This document shows, piece after piece, positions 17,981 to 28,131 of a stretch of 64,000 nucleotides of DNA; the first letter of the stretch is position 1; each line of letters opens with the position of its first letter. This stretch comes from Bradyrhizobium japonicum USDA 6. Lineage in GTDB: Bacteria > Pseudomonadota > Alphaproteobacteria > Rhizobiales > Xanthobacteraceae. The DNA lies in the NCBI RefSeq assembly GCF_000284375.1, contig NC_017249.1, forward strand, positions 496,001-560,000, in the 5' to 3' direction. Made by a program: the position numbers and the translations under genes. The notes under the pieces were generated by a model that worked only from the letters and a program-made list of their open reading frames with translations, had not been told where the DNA came from and ran no database searches.

Positions 17981-18937
17981 TCAGGCGCCCGCTGCCTGAG
18001 GCGGCACGCAGGCAGCGCAGATGGCTGCGGCATGCCTGTGATCAGTGCCGCAGCAGCCGCCGAGCAGTTGCATGCGCGGGAATGCCCGCCTGAGCGCCAC
18101 ATAACGGCGGCCGAGATCGGCGGGATCGCCGCTGTCGAGCACCTCGGACTCATCGAGCTCGGCATGACTCTTGGCCGACGCATTGGCCCTGACGCCATGA
18201 ATGCGTTCGACCCATGGCTCGCCGGCTTGGAGGGCACTCTCGAAATGGGTCGGATGAGCGCAGTTGATCAGGAAATATTCGCAAGCACGTTCCGTTACAT
18301 GATCGACGGTTTCGATCGCCTCCCGCAGGGTCTCTCCCCTGACCAGGCAACCGTCAGTTTCGACCGTGAAGGAGATGGCAACCGGGATCGCGTGCATCTT
18401 TGCAGCACGCACCACGCCGATGGCTTCATTGACGCTGTTCAGCGTGAACGCGGTGACCATGTCGGCACCGGCCTCGGCGAAGGAGGCGATCTGGGACGAA
18501 TGATAGTCCATCGCCTCCGTCGCATCCATGTTGCCGGCCTTGTAGCCGTCGCCTCGGGGACCGATCGCACCGTTGATCACACAGGGCAGGCCGGAGGTCT
18601 CCCATGGGCCGCGCAATTCCTCGAGAAAACGAATTGCCCGCATGTTGACGGCCGTGAGCGCATCCATGTCGTAGCCGAGCTTGGCACCCCAATCAGGATT
18701 GGCGCGCCACGTCGGGCCGTCGAGCACGAAGCCGAGCCCATGCTGACGCGCGATGGCAAGATAGGCCTCGTAATACTGCTTCAGATGCGAGCGGCCGGCC
18801 TCGCTGTCGAGCAACACGAACGCAGCGAAGTGAGGAAGTTCCAGACCTTTGTGAAAGATCAGGGTGGTCTCCATGCCGCCGTCGGTCAGGAAGATGCCGC
18901 CGTGGCGCTGAGGCAGATTGTCCCTGTACTTCGCCAT
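17981..18937 (-). CDS. Homocysteine S-methyltransferase family protein
   Basis: A 318-residue protein with the zinc-binding cysteines of the family: Cys in FLINCAHPTHF (about 222) and the pair GGCCGTDH near the C-terminus (about 299-304). The N-terminal TDGGMETTL matches the substrate loop of BHMT/MmuM-type enzymes. These transfer a methyl group from a donor (betaine, S-methylmethionine or other) to homocysteine or a related thiol; the donor here is unknown. The start at 18937 has GGAG seven bases upstream. A stronger AAGGAGGT lies further up at 18982-18989, with no well-placed start in this frame. Confidence 0.85.
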   Translation of the reverse strand: MAKYRDNLPQRHGGIFLTDGGMETTLIFHKGLELPHFAAFVLLDSEAGRSHLKQYYEAYLAIARQHGLGFVLDGPTWRANPDWGAKLGYDMDALTAVNMRAIRFLEELRGPWETSGLPCVINGAIGPRGDGYKAGNMDATEAMDYHSSQIASFAEAGADMVTAFTLNSVNEAIGVVRAAKMHAIPVAISFTVETDGCLVRGETLREAIETVDHVTERACEYFLINCAHPTHFESALQAGEPWVERIHGVRANASAKSHAELDESEVLDSGDPADLGRRYVALRRAFPRMQLLGGCCGTDHRHAAAICAACVPPQAAGA

Positions 18938-19041
18938 TGGTCGCTCCGTCGCTGCGAGGCCCCACTCATTCGGTCGTTTCAACCTCCTTCCGGTCTCATG
19001 CGAGATGGTGCCGCATAATGTCGCGCGGCACGCGACGGCTC

Positions 19042-20799
19042 CTACTGCGCTGCGGCGAGCCCAAGCGCATCGACCATCACGCGAAACACCTCGGTGTTGT
19101 CCATCGAGCCGTGCACGCGCTCGCTGCCCGGCCCGGTCGCCGTCAGGATGACGTCTTCGCCCGAATGCACGCTGGCGCCGATCATCGCCGACAGGTTGCC
19201 CGGGCGCAGTACCGCGCCGGGGACGTCCTTGTATTTGTCGTTGGCCTTGAAGGTCCCGTCGTCACCGGCCTTGACGGTCGGCTCGTTGGGATTGTCGAGC
19301 TTCGGCCGGAACGTCTCGTAGTGATCCGGCAGGCTCGCCGAGAAGATGGCGAGCCGGCGGCTCACGTCGACGCGCGACGGATAGCCCTCCGCATCCGGCG
19401 CCGGATAATTGGGAAATCCGGCCTGCTCGTAGACGCCGACGCGCTCGCGCAGCGGCACGTTGGGTGTGGTGCCCATGTCGTCATTCACCGTGCCGACAAG
19501 GCTGTTGGGATGATTGTGGTCCGCCAAGACCAGGATGAGGGTGTCGTCGCCGCGCGCCCGTGCCCATTCGCGCGTCTGGCGCACCGCATTGTCGAGCATG
19601 ATCGTGTCGTAGACCGCCCGCTCCATGTCGAGCAGGTGCGCATATTTGTCGATCAGTCCGGATTCGACCATCAGGAAGAAGCCGGTCTCGTTCTTCGAGA
19701 GGATGTTCAGCGCCGCCTGCACCTGCTCGGTCAAATCAGGCTGCTCGGGAAATTTCTTCACGCCGCCGCCCTTGAGGAATTTGCGGTCGAGCACGCCGTC
19801 CATGTTGCCGGTCGCGAACAGGCCGAGCAGCTTGCTTGTCTCCGGCTTTGCGGCGGAAGCGCCGAGTTCGCTTGCAGTCATCGCGACCTGATAGCCTGCG
19901 TCGCGGAACTTCGCGAAGTAGTCGGCTTCGTCCTTGCGTTTGGAGCCGGCCGCGGACTTCGGCAGAAAATTCGCACTGCCGCCGCCCATCAGCACATCCG
20001 GCTTCGCCACGAAGAACTGTTCGACGATCTCGTCATAGGCGGCGCGCCGGCGGGTGTGCGCAACCATGGCGGCCGGCGTCGCGTCTTCGATCTCGGTGTT
20101 GGTGACGACACCGATCGCCATGCCGTGCCGCCGCCTGGCAAGACTCGTGATGGTCTCGACGCGAGGATCGTCGAACGGGCTTGCGGTGCGGTCCGCATAG
20201 ACGCCCAGGGCGTTGACGGCGCTCTTGTGACCGGTCGCATAGGCGCTGGCCGAGTTCGCGGAGTCCGTGATGATCGAGTCCGAGCCGGCGGTCGCCACCA
20301 GCGCCATATGGGGCATGTCGTCGATCGCGAGCTTGCCGCGGCTCTTGCCTTCCGCAATCCCCTTGGACAGGATTCGCGCCGCGACCCGATGCGCCGGCGA
20401 CATGCCGTCGCCGATGAACAGGATGACATTCTTCGCCTTGCGCGGACCCGTGTCGTAAACTGTCCATGCGACGCTGCGCTGCTGCGTGCCTTCGCTCACA
20501 TCCACGGTGACGGTGCCGGGCTTGGTCAGCGTGACGTCGCGCAGAATCAGCGCCGACTGGTCCTTGCCGTCCTCGCGATCGATGAAGGTCCCGCCACGTC
20601 CGAACGCGGCAGCATAGTCCGCGCCGTTCACGGTCACCTTCAGCCTGGCCGGATCGACCGGCCCGGGAAACTCGACCTTGAAGTCGAACCGGGCGCCGGC
20701 CAGGATCTCGGCACGATCGATCGGATAGATCGTCTGCGCCGACAGCGACGTTGTCCAACAGAGGACGATGAGTGAGGCGAGTGCCGACCCCTTGACCAT
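19042..20799 (-). CDS. Secreted alkaline phosphatase (PhoA fold)
   Basis: A 585-residue exported phosphomonoesterase with a signal peptide (1-21). After an N-terminal beta domain (about 22-115), the catalytic core shows metal-binding FIGDGMSP near 126 and the nucleophile Ser in TDSANSASAYATGHK near 176, then MVESGLIDK and ADHNH, the later zinc ligands. It lacks the cysteine bridges of the E. coli enzyme and is longer because of the N-terminal domain. It should release inorganic phosphate from organic esters in the periplasm. The start has GGAG eight bases upstream, directly behind an inverted repeat that may be regulatory. Confidence 0.9.
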   Translation of the reverse strand: MVKGSALASLIVLCWTTSLSAQTIYPIDRAEILAGARFDFKVEFPGPVDPARLKVTVNGADYAAAFGRGGTFIDREDGKDQSALILRDVTLTKPGTVTVDVSEGTQQRSVAWTVYDTGPRKAKNVILFIGDGMSPAHRVAARILSKGIAEGKSRGKLAIDDMPHMALVATAGSDSIITDSANSASAYATGHKSAVNALGVYADRTASPFDDPRVETITSLARRRHGMAIGVVTNTEIEDATPAAMVAHTRRRAAYDEIVEQFFVAKPDVLMGGGSANFLPKSAAGSKRKDEADYFAKFRDAGYQVAMTASELGASAAKPETSKLLGLFATGNMDGVLDRKFLKGGGVKKFPEQPDLTEQVQAALNILSKNETGFFLMVESGLIDKYAHLLDMERAVYDTIMLDNAVRQTREWARARGDDTLILVLADHNHPNSLVGTVNDDMGTTPNVPLRERVGVYEQAGFPNYPAPDAEGYPSRVDVSRRLAIFSASLPDHYETFRPKLDNPNEPTVKAGDDGTFKANDKYKDVPGAVLRPGNLSAMIGASVHSGEDVILTATGPGSERVHGSMDNTEVFRVMVDALGLAAAQ

Positions 20800-20816
20800 G
20801 CGCGATGCTCCGCAAT

Positions 20817-20837
20817 CCCGTTTCCGACGGAAACGGG
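20817..20837. promoter_or_regulatory. 9-3-9 inverted repeat before the alkaline phosphatase gene
   Basis: CCCGTTTCC and GGAAACGGG pair perfectly around GAC, 17 bases upstream of the start and just before its ribosome site. A second dyad, AATGAC-ACC-GTCATT, lies at 20854-20868. Possible roles are an operator, a 5' leader hairpin, or termination of the upstream argG transcript; there is no T-run, which weakens the last. Confidence 0.4.
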
Positions 20838-20903
20838 TAGCGTAGCGATCGAGAATGACACCGTCATTAAATCGCGCGTCGCCCGGTCGGGCGGCAAAAG
20901 GCC

Positions 20904-22259
<1,356 letters not shown>

Positions 22260-22336
22260 TCAAAGGGGCTGATGAACGGTGCGAACTTGACCGCGCGAAT
22301 ATCAAATTTCGCTGGGGTCGGCACGCATTTAATGGC

Positions 22337-23113
22337 TCAAACCGAGGGCTCAGGGCCCGTCTTGCGGCCGAACAGGCGCTGGCGGAGCCGGTAGGCGGGC
22401 ATGTTCAGCCGGGTCAGGGCGGCATCGACCGCCTCGTCCGAGAACCGGGTCCGCGGCCAGCGGTAAATCAGCGCGTAGGCGAACCAGATCACGACGAAGG
22501 TGACGAGGCCGGCGATCGAGACATCGGTGAAGAAGTGGCCGCCGAAGGCCATCCGTAGCCCGCTGGTGACCGCGCCGAAGATGACCGCGCCGGCGTAAGC
22601 GAGCGGCCGCCATGCCGGCGGCGCCAGCGCAGCCGGCGCCAGCGTCCAGAATGCGGTCGCACCCTCGCCCGAGAAGAACGAGCAGTTGCGCGCGCAGTCG
22701 CCGCGCGGATCCCACCACGGCACGAATTGCTGGTCGCCGGCGAACTGCGTCACCACCACCGGCCGCGGCCGGCCCCAATAGGTCTTGAAGGTGAGATTGG
22801 TGAGAATGCCGGCGGACAGGATGATGGTGACCAGCAGGAAAACGATCGCGCGCCCCGACACCATCAAGGGACGGTCGGGCCGGATCATCTTGACCACGAG
22901 CGCGACCAGCGGCGGCAGCACGAAGGCCCAGGCGACCCACATCGCGGCGTCACGCGCGAAGCCCGCCCATTCGTTCAGCTTGAGTGGAAACGTCTTCGTC
23001 TCGGGGTCGAAGAACAGGGCGGCGAGCTTGAGATCGAGCTCGGGATAGAGGCCGAAAACGACGCCGATCACGAGCCACAGCGCCAGGGCAATGAAGAGTC
23101 CAGTCCGGTTCAT
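22337..23113 (-). CDS. PAP2-family phosphatase, membrane-bound
   Basis: A 258-residue membrane protein with about six hydrophobic segments. Two of three PAP2 motifs are intact: KTYWGRPRP (motif 1) and GLRMAFGGHFFTD (motif 3, containing the nucleophile His). Motif 2, normally PSGH, reads FSGEGA, so the usual acid His is Glu. Variants of this kind occur among alphaproteobacterial PAP2 proteins, so activity is likely but the substrate (undecaprenyl pyrophosphate, lipid A phosphate or phosphatidate) is open. It is followed downstream by argG on the same strand with a 95-base gap. Confidence 0.82.
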   Translation of the reverse strand: MNRTGLFIALALWLVIGVVFGLYPELDLKLAALFFDPETKTFPLKLNEWAGFARDAAMWVAWAFVLPPLVALVVKMIRPDRPLMVSGRAIVFLLVTIILSAGILTNLTFKTYWGRPRPVVVTQFAGDQQFVPWWDPRGDCARNCSFFSGEGATAFWTLAPAALAPPAWRPLAYAGAVIFGAVTSGLRMAFGGHFFTDVSIAGLVTFVVIWFAYALIYRWPRTRFSDEAVDAALTRLNMPAYRLRQRLFGRKTGPEPSV

Positions 23114-23167
23114 GGCGCGCGGTTTAGCGGAGTGGGGCCGGGATGAAAACCCCGGAATCGGCGCGAC

Positions 23168-23662
23168 CTATCGCGCATCCGGCCTCGAATTCGACGGCAG
23201 CGGCGGAGGCGGTTTGCGCGAGGGCGGCGGAATACGCCAGGCGCCGGCATTGCGGCCAGCGATCAGCCAGTAGACCACGCCGGCGACGATCCCCGCACCG
23301 GTCATGATCTCCAGATGCCGTCGCACGATGCCTTCGAACTGCAAGGTGTCGGAGTGGAAGGGAACGAGGCCGAGATAGCAGGCGAGCCCGACGAGACCGC
23401 CGCCGGCGGCGTAAGCCAGCGCGCTGCGGATATAGAGCGCTTCGGTGATCGCGACGATCACCGCCGCCGGAACCAGTGCAAAGCCCGAGACGAAGATGAA
23501 GCCGAAGCCGAGCAGGATATCGATCGCGCCCTGATCGACGGGACCGGCGCCGAGATCGGCGAATTCCGGAAACAGCAGCGCGACGGCAACGATCATCCCG
23601 CCGACGAAGCAGGCGGCGAGAAAGCCGATGAAGATGACGATGAGGCGGCCGATCAGGGACAT
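23168..23662 (-). CDS. Four-helix inner-membrane protein, function unknown
   Basis: A 164-residue protein with four hydrophobic segments (about 5-30, 48-72, 80-98, 122-140) and a short basic, proline-rich tail (PPPSRKPPPPLPS) that should lie in the cytoplasm. No catalytic or binding motif is evident. The gene ends 54 bases before the PAP2 gene on the same strand, so the two are probably co-transcribed. Similar four-helix proteins are widespread and unnamed in Bradyrhizobium-like genomes. Confidence 0.75.
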   Translation of the reverse strand: MSLIGRLIVIFIGFLAACFVGGMIVAVALLFPEFADLGAGPVDQGAIDILLGFGFIFVSGFALVPAAVIVAITEALYIRSALAYAAGGGLVGLACYLGLVPFHSDTLQFEGIVRRHLEIMTGAGIVAGVVYWLIAGRNAGAWRIPPPSRKPPPPLPSNSRPDAR

Positions 23663-23682
23663 GCCAAAAATGCCAACTCAGC

Positions 23683-23805
23683 CGTCATTGCGAGGAGCCA
23701 CCCGGTCCCGCATTCGGCGGGCCGGATGACAGACTCCGCGACGAAGCAATCCAGACCGTCTCCGCGGAGGGAATCTGGATTGCTTCGCTGCGCTCGCAAT
23801 GACGG
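23683..23805. repeat. Mosaic palindromic repeat, family B copy 1
   Basis: Outer arms CGTCATTGCGAGGAGC and GCTCGCAATGACGG flank inner arms GAAGCAATCCAGA and TCTGGATTGCTTC. A distinct insert (CACCCGGTCCCGCATTCGGC and following) lies inside. Related copies are at 26862-26983, 39777-39863 and 50209-50325. Confidence 0.88.
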
Positions 23806-23831
23806 GGATGCGAGAGCGCGGGCACGCATCC

Positions 23832-25034
23832 TCAATCCGTCATCGCCATGGCGCGCAGCGCCTGGCGCTCGCGGGCCGAGAGCTTTTCGGTCTCCGACTT
23901 GAGCTGGCCGCAGGCGGCGAGGATGTCGCGACCGCGCGGGGTGCGCACCGGCGAGGAATAGCCGGCATTGAAAATGTATTCGGAGAATTTCTCGATCTGG
24001 TCCCAGTCCGAGCATTCATAGGCGGTGCCGGGCCAGGGATTGAACGGGATCAGGTTGATCTTAGCGTGAATGCCCTTGAGCAGCTTCACCAGCAGCTTCG
24101 CATCGTCGAGCGAATCGTTGACGCCCTTGAGCATCACATATTCGAAAGTGATGCGACGGGCATTCGAGGCGCCGGGATAGTCGCGGCAGGCCTGGAGCAG
24201 CTCCTTGATCGGATATTTGCGATTGAGCGGCACCAGCTCGTTGCGCAGTTCGTCGCGCACCGCGTGCAGCGAGATCGCGAGCATGACGCCGATCTCCTCG
24301 CCGGCGCGCACGATGTTCGGCACCACGCCCGAGGTCGACAGCGTGATGCGGCGGCGGGAGATGCCGATGCCTTCGTTGTCGCCGACGATCAGCAGCGCGT
24401 CGCGCACCGCGTCGAAATTGTAGAGCGGCTCGCCCATGCCCATCATCACGATGTTGGTGACGCGGCGCGTGCCGTCCTCGCGATCGGCCCAGTCATTGAG
24501 GCGGTCGCGCGCGACCATCACCTGTCCGACGATCTCGCCGGCGGTGAGATTGCGCACCAGCCGTTGCGTGCCGGTGTGACAGAAGGAGCAGTTCAGCGTG
24601 CAGCCGACCTGGGAGGAGACGCAAAGCGTGCCGCGATCGGTCTCGGGGATGTAGACGCACTCGACTTCATGGGCGCGCTCGACATTGTCGCCGCTCGGCA
24701 GCCGCAGCAGCCATTTGCGGGTGCCGTCGTTGGAGATCTGCTCGGCCACGACTTCGGGACGGTCGACCGTAAAATGCTGCGCGAGCTCGGCGCGAATGCC
24801 CTTCGAGATCGACGTCATATCGTCGAAGCTTTGGGCGCCGCGGAAATAGAGCCAGTGCCACAGCTGCTGCACGCGCATCTTGCGCTGCGCGGGCGCAACG
24901 CCGATCTTGCCGAGGCGGTCGGCAAGCTCGCTGCGCGACAGGCCGATCAGCGAGGGCCTGGCCGGCGGCACATAGGTTTCGAGCGGAGTCTTCTCCACCA
25001 GTATTGCGTTGTGCGGCTCGGTCGTCGGTTGCAT
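23832..25034 (-). CDS. rlmN: 23S rRNA (adenine-C2)-methyltransferase, dual specificity
   Basis: A 400-residue radical-SAM enzyme that methylates A2503 of 23S rRNA and A37 of some tRNAs. The cluster cysteines form the CX3CX2C set in [12 protein letters not shown] near residue 143. The catalytic methyl-carrying Cys near the C-terminus is in ILAACGQL (about 376). The N-terminal helical domain with [11 protein letters not shown] and [10 protein letters not shown] is normal. The start at 25034 (MQPTTEPHN) is chosen because the frame upstream runs into an intergenic repeat and its apparent extra N-terminus (MPGTSPGMT) is repeat-encoded. Confidence 0.95.
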   Translation of the reverse strand: MQPTTEPHNAILVEKTPLETYVPPARPSLIGLSRSELADRLGKIGVAPAQRKMRVQQLWHWLYFRGAQSFDDMTSISKGIRAELAQHFTVDRPEVVAEQISNDGTRKWLLRLPSGDNVERAHEVECVYIPETDRGTLCVSSQVGCTLNCSFCHTGTQRLVRNLTAGEIVGQVMVARDRLNDWADREDGTRRVTNIVMMGMGEPLYNFDAVRDALLIVGDNEGIGISRRRITLSTSGVVPNIVRAGEEIGVMLAISLHAVRDELRNELVPLNRKYPIKELLQACRDYPGASNARRITFEYVMLKGVNDSLDDAKLLVKLLKGIHAKINLIPFNPWPGTAYECSDWDQIEKFSEYIFNAGYSSPVRTPRGRDILAACGQLKSETEKLSARERQALRAMAMTD

Positions 25035-25052
25035 TGGTTGCCTGATATCTCT

Positions 25053-25158
25053 CGTCATGCCCGGGCTTGTCCCGGGCATCCACGTTCTGTTCCACCCGTT
25101 GCTAGCGCGTGGACGGCCGGGACATCTGGCGCTTCGCGCTTTAGCCCGGCCATGACGG
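25053..25158. repeat. Palindromic repeat (CGTCATGCCCGGG type)
   Basis: Left half CGTCATGCCCGGGCTTGTCC forms its own hairpin (GCCCGGG/CCCGGGC); right end reads AGCCCGGCCATGACGG and pairs with the left end. It lies 19 bases upstream of the rlmN start and so is in its leader or promoter. Confidence 0.75.
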
Positions 25159-25242
25159 CTACACCTTTGGGATACCCTTATATAGCAACCGGAACCGCCG
25201 ATTGCGACCGTGATACCGCCCTCAGGCTTAACGCCGGCAGTC

Positions 25243-25890
25243 CTACCGCCTGCAATCCTGGGCGATCCGGTCGAGCGCCTGGGCGAGGCCCTTCAGCGAA
25301 AACGTATCGGTCGTCTCCGTTCCCTTGGCCGAGATACCCTTGACCACGAGATCGGCGGATTTGCGCATGGCCTCGACCATCCGCTCTTCCTCGGCCGCGT
25401 TCTTGATCCAGAGGCCGTCACCCTGCGTGTACATCGCGAACGCGGCGCCGCCGACCTCGACCGAGGATTCCGAGCCCGGCTTCAGCGCATAGCCGATCAT
25501 GACCGAGACTTCGTTGTTCACCCTTTCCGCCGGCCGGGTCGAAACGAAGGCATAGGCGGGATCGCGCGGACGGTTCGGCGGGTTGGTCTTCGACGACGAC
25601 GGCTTCGCCAGCGCGAAGCAGACCTTCTTGCCGTTGGGGGTAGCCGAATAGGCGCCCCAGGTGCCGAACTGGCCGATCAGGGTCGGCTCCGCGCCGCCCG
25701 CAACCGCGGCGGCGGGAGCCACCGACTTGCTCTCTGGCTTTGCTGCTGGCTTTGCAGCCGGATTGGCCGCCGGCGCGGCCGCCTTTGGTGCGGCTTTGGG
25801 CGCCGGTTGCGCCGTCTGCGCCCGCGCGGAATCGGTGATTCCCACGGCCGTAACGCCCGTCATCAAGGCTAAAATCAGCACCCGCCACAT
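25243..25890 (-). CDS. Invasion-associated locus B (IalB) family protein, secreted
   Basis: A 215-residue protein with a signal peptide (1-24), an Ala/Pro/Lys-rich linker (25-65), and a C-terminal IalB-like domain (about 68-214). Family marks are [22 protein letters not shown] and the closing [20 protein letters not shown]. Two cysteines (near 90 and 213) could form a disulfide. IalB was named in Bartonella, where it supports erythrocyte invasion, but the family is widespread in free-living rhizobia and its biochemical role is unknown. It is monocistronic here. Confidence 0.85.
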   Translation of the reverse strand: MWRVLILALMTGVTAVGITDSARAQTAQPAPKAAPKAAAPAANPAAKPAAKPESKSVAPAAAVAGGAEPTLIGQFGTWGAYSATPNGKKVCFALAKPSSSKTNPPNRPRDPAYAFVSTRPAERVNNEVSVMIGYALKPGSESSVEVGGAAFAMYTQGDGLWIKNAAEEERMVEAMRKSADLVVKGISAKGTETTDTFSLKGLAQALDRIAQDCRR

Positions 25891-25995
25891 GCTGGAGTGG
25901 TTCCCTCAATATTGTGACTGGAAGATGGCCCGGCCGCGCTTTGTCCCCCGGCAGGGATAACCGGGAAAGTCCAATTTGGGAAGGCAGTTAGCGGC

Positions 25996-26835
25996 TCAGC
26001 CTTTAGATCGCGCAGCGCGCTGCTCGGCCCATTGCGCGTCGGTCCAGCGCAACAAATCCTCGGCGCCGGAACTGCGCAAATGCGCGCCACCGTCGATCAC
26101 GACCATCTCGCCATTGATGTAACCGGCACGGTCCGAGACCAGGAAGCTGGCGAGGTCGGCAAGCTCACTGTGCTCGCCGGTGCGCCCCATCGGGTTGCGG
26201 GCGGTCCAGCCTTCATCGCGGCCCTCGGGACGGAGCTGTCCCGAGGCGCCCGCGGTCGGGAACGGGCCCGGGGCGATCGCGACGGTGCGGATGCCCTTCG
26301 GGCCCCACTCGACCGCGAGACTCCTGGTCATCGCCAGCACTGCCGACTTCGCCATCGCCGAGGGAACCGTGAAGGCGCGGCCGGTGATGGTCGAGGTCGA
26401 GAGGATCGAGAGCACGACGCCGCGATGCTTGCCGTCGATCCAGCGCTTGCCGGCGGCGAGCGTGCAATACATCGCACCATGCAGCGTCGGCGCGAGGATC
26501 GCGTCCGCAGCGCGAAACGACAGATGCTCGCTCTGCGCGATGAAGGTTGCGGCAGCGTTGTTGACGAGAATGTCGAGCGGCGCCTCGCGCCAGATCGCAT
26601 CCATCATGCCCTCGACGGCCGCACCATCGCGAATATCGCAGGCCATCGTCGCGACCTTACCGCCGGTCTGCGCGCGCATCTCGCTCGCCGTTGCTTCCAG
26701 CCGGTCGAGCTTGCGACCACAGATCACGAGCTCGGCGCCGAGCGCGAGGAAGCGGCGTCCCATCGCCGCGCCGAGGCCGGAGCCGCCGCCGGTGACGAGG
26801 ATGCGCTTATCCCTGAGCAGACCTGTTTCAAACAT
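25996..26835 (-). CDS. SDR oxidoreductase resembling 2,4-dienoyl-CoA reductase
   Basis: A 279-residue short-chain dehydrogenase with cofactor loop TGGGSGLGAAMG near 15 and NNAAATF near 90. The usual Tyr-x3-Lys pair is replaced by PSAMAKSAV, matching the Ser-x3-Lys arrangement of mitochondrial 2,4-dienoyl-CoA reductase, and the following AMTRSLAVEWGPKGIR and IAPGPFPTAGASG also match that group. It would reduce 2,4-dienoyl-CoA with NADPH during oxidation of unsaturated fatty acids. The start at 26835 (MFETGLLRDKRILVTG) gives the normal length; upstream lies an intergenic repeat. Assignment beyond SDR is inference from motif similarity. Confidence 0.78.
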   Translation of the reverse strand: MFETGLLRDKRILVTGGGSGLGAAMGRRFLALGAELVICGRKLDRLEATASEMRAQTGGKVATMACDIRDGAAVEGMMDAIWREAPLDILVNNAAATFIAQSEHLSFRAADAILAPTLHGAMYCTLAAGKRWIDGKHRGVVLSILSTSTITGRAFTVPSAMAKSAVLAMTRSLAVEWGPKGIRTVAIAPGPFPTAGASGQLRPEGRDEGWTARNPMGRTGEHSELADLASFLVSDRAGYINGEMVVIDGGAHLRSSGAEDLLRWTDAQWAEQRAARSKG

Positions 26836-26861
26836 CGTTTGAATCCTCTTTCCACGTAAGC

Positions 26862-26983
26862 CGTCATTGCGAGGAGCGAAGCGACGAAGCAATCCAGACT
26901 ATTTCCGCGGGACGGACTGGATTGCTTCGCGGAGCCTGTCGTCGGGCCGCGCTTCGCGCGGACCCGGTGGCTCGCAACGACGA
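26862..26983. repeat. Mosaic palindromic repeat, family B copy 2
   Basis: Begins CGTCATTGCGAGGAGCGAAG, contains GAAGCAATCCAGA and its partner TGGATTGCTTCG, and ends GGTGGCTCGCAACGACGA. It occupies the divergent gap between the SDR and quinone oxidoreductase genes. Confidence 0.85.
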
Positions 26984-27109
26984 GGATAAGCCGGCGCGTA
27001 GCCTCAGACAAAGAATCTGGATTGTCGCCCGTGCCTAAATCCGGCAAAACCCAATCAACTATAATTCCGCTCGAAACGCCCAGTGCTTACTTCTCAAGAA
27101 GGTGCCGCC

Positions 27110-28084
27110 ATGAAAGCCATCCTCTGCTCGCAATATTGCCAGCCCGATGATCTCGTGCTTGCCGACGTGCCGGATCCGGTGGCAGGTCCGGGTGAAGCGG
27201 TGATCGCGATCAAGGCGGCGGCGCTGAACTTCTTCGACATCCTGATGATTCAGGGCAAGTACCAGATCAAGCCGCCGTTCCCGTTCTCGCCCGCCGCCGA
27301 AGTCGCCGGCGTGATCGAGAGCATCGGTCCCGGCGTGACCGATCTGAAGGTCGGCGATCGCGTCGTCGCGTCCTGCGGCCACAACGGCGCGCGCGAAAAG
27401 ATCGCGCTGCCGGCGGCATCGATCGTGAAGATTCCCGACAATCTCGACTATGACCGCGCGGCCGGCATCATCATCATCTACGGCACCGCGCTGCATGCGC
27501 TGGAAGACCGCGCGAGCCCGAAGCCGGGCGAGACGCTCGCGGTGCTGGGCGCGGCCGGCGGCACCGGCCTGGCTGCCTGCGAGCTCGGCAAGCTGATGGG
27601 CCTGAAGGTGATTGCCTGCGCCTCGTCGGACGAGAAGCTCGAATTCGCGAAAGCGCATGGCGCCGAGCTGACGCTCAACTATGGCAAGGAAGATCTGAAG
27701 GAAGGCTTGCGAAAACTCACCGGCGGGAAGGGCGTCGACATCATCTTCGATCCCGTTGGTGGCGCCTATGCGGAGCAGGCACTGCGCTCGATTGCCTGGG
27801 AAGGCCGCTTCCTGGTCATCGGTTTTGCCGCCGGCGACATTCCGAAGATGCCGCTGAACCTCGCGCTGCTGAAGGGTTGCGACATCCGCGGCGTGTTCTG
27901 GGGCGCGTGGACCCGGCTCAACCCGGCCAAGAACCGCGCCAATCTCGAGAAGCTGGTGAAGTGGACCGCGGAAGGAAAGATTTCCTCGCATGTCGACCGC
28001 ACTTTCCCGCTGGCACAAACCGCCGACGCACTGAAGGTCCTGGCGGGACGCCAGGCCATGGGCAAGGTGATCCTGCATCCGTGA
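27110..28084 (+). CDS. NADPH:quinone oxidoreductase / zinc-free MDR family protein
   Basis: A 324-residue medium-chain dehydrogenase. The N-terminal GroES-like domain (1-120) lacks zinc ligands, which places it in the quinone oxidoreductase (QOR/crotonyl-CoA reductase-like) branch. The Rossmann loop VLGAAGGTGLAACELGK is near 145-161, and the late segment HVDRTFPLAQTADALKVL is typical. It probably reduces quinones or enones with NADPH; the substrate is not defined. The start is the ATG at 27110 with GAAGGTG upstream. Confidence 0.85.
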   Translation: MKAILCSQYCQPDDLVLADVPDPVAGPGEAVIAIKAAALNFFDILMIQGKYQIKPPFPFSPAAEVAGVIESIGPGVTDLKVGDRVVASCGHNGAREKIALPAASIVKIPDNLDYDRAAGIIIIYGTALHALEDRASPKPGETLAVLGAAGGTGLAACELGKLMGLKVIACASSDEKLEFAKAHGAELTLNYGKEDLKEGLRKLTGGKGVDIIFDPVGGAYAEQALRSIAWEGRFLVIGFAAGDIPKMPLNLALLKGCDIRGVFWGAWTRLNPAKNRANLEKLVKWTAEGKISSHVDRTFPLAQTADALKVLAGRQAMGKVILHP

Positions 28085-28131
28085 TGATGTGGGCGACGGC
28101 GTCGCCTGCTACGCACTCGCCACACATGCAA

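Noticed and set aside
18937..18990. Leader peptide or riboswitch before the homocysteine methyltransferase-like gene
   Set aside because: AAGGAGGT at 18982-18989 is striking, but the nearest ATG is 12 bases away in another frame, and no SAM riboswitch fold could be drawn.
18937..20775. Long plus-strand frame over the alkaline phosphatase gene
   Set aside because: Composition (Arg, His, Val, Gly) is that of a reverse-strand shadow; the minus-strand gene has signal peptide and catalytic motifs.
20838..20903. Pho box upstream of the alkaline phosphatase gene
   Set aside because: Only one TGTCAT-like half is present; the second half at the required 11-base step is missing.
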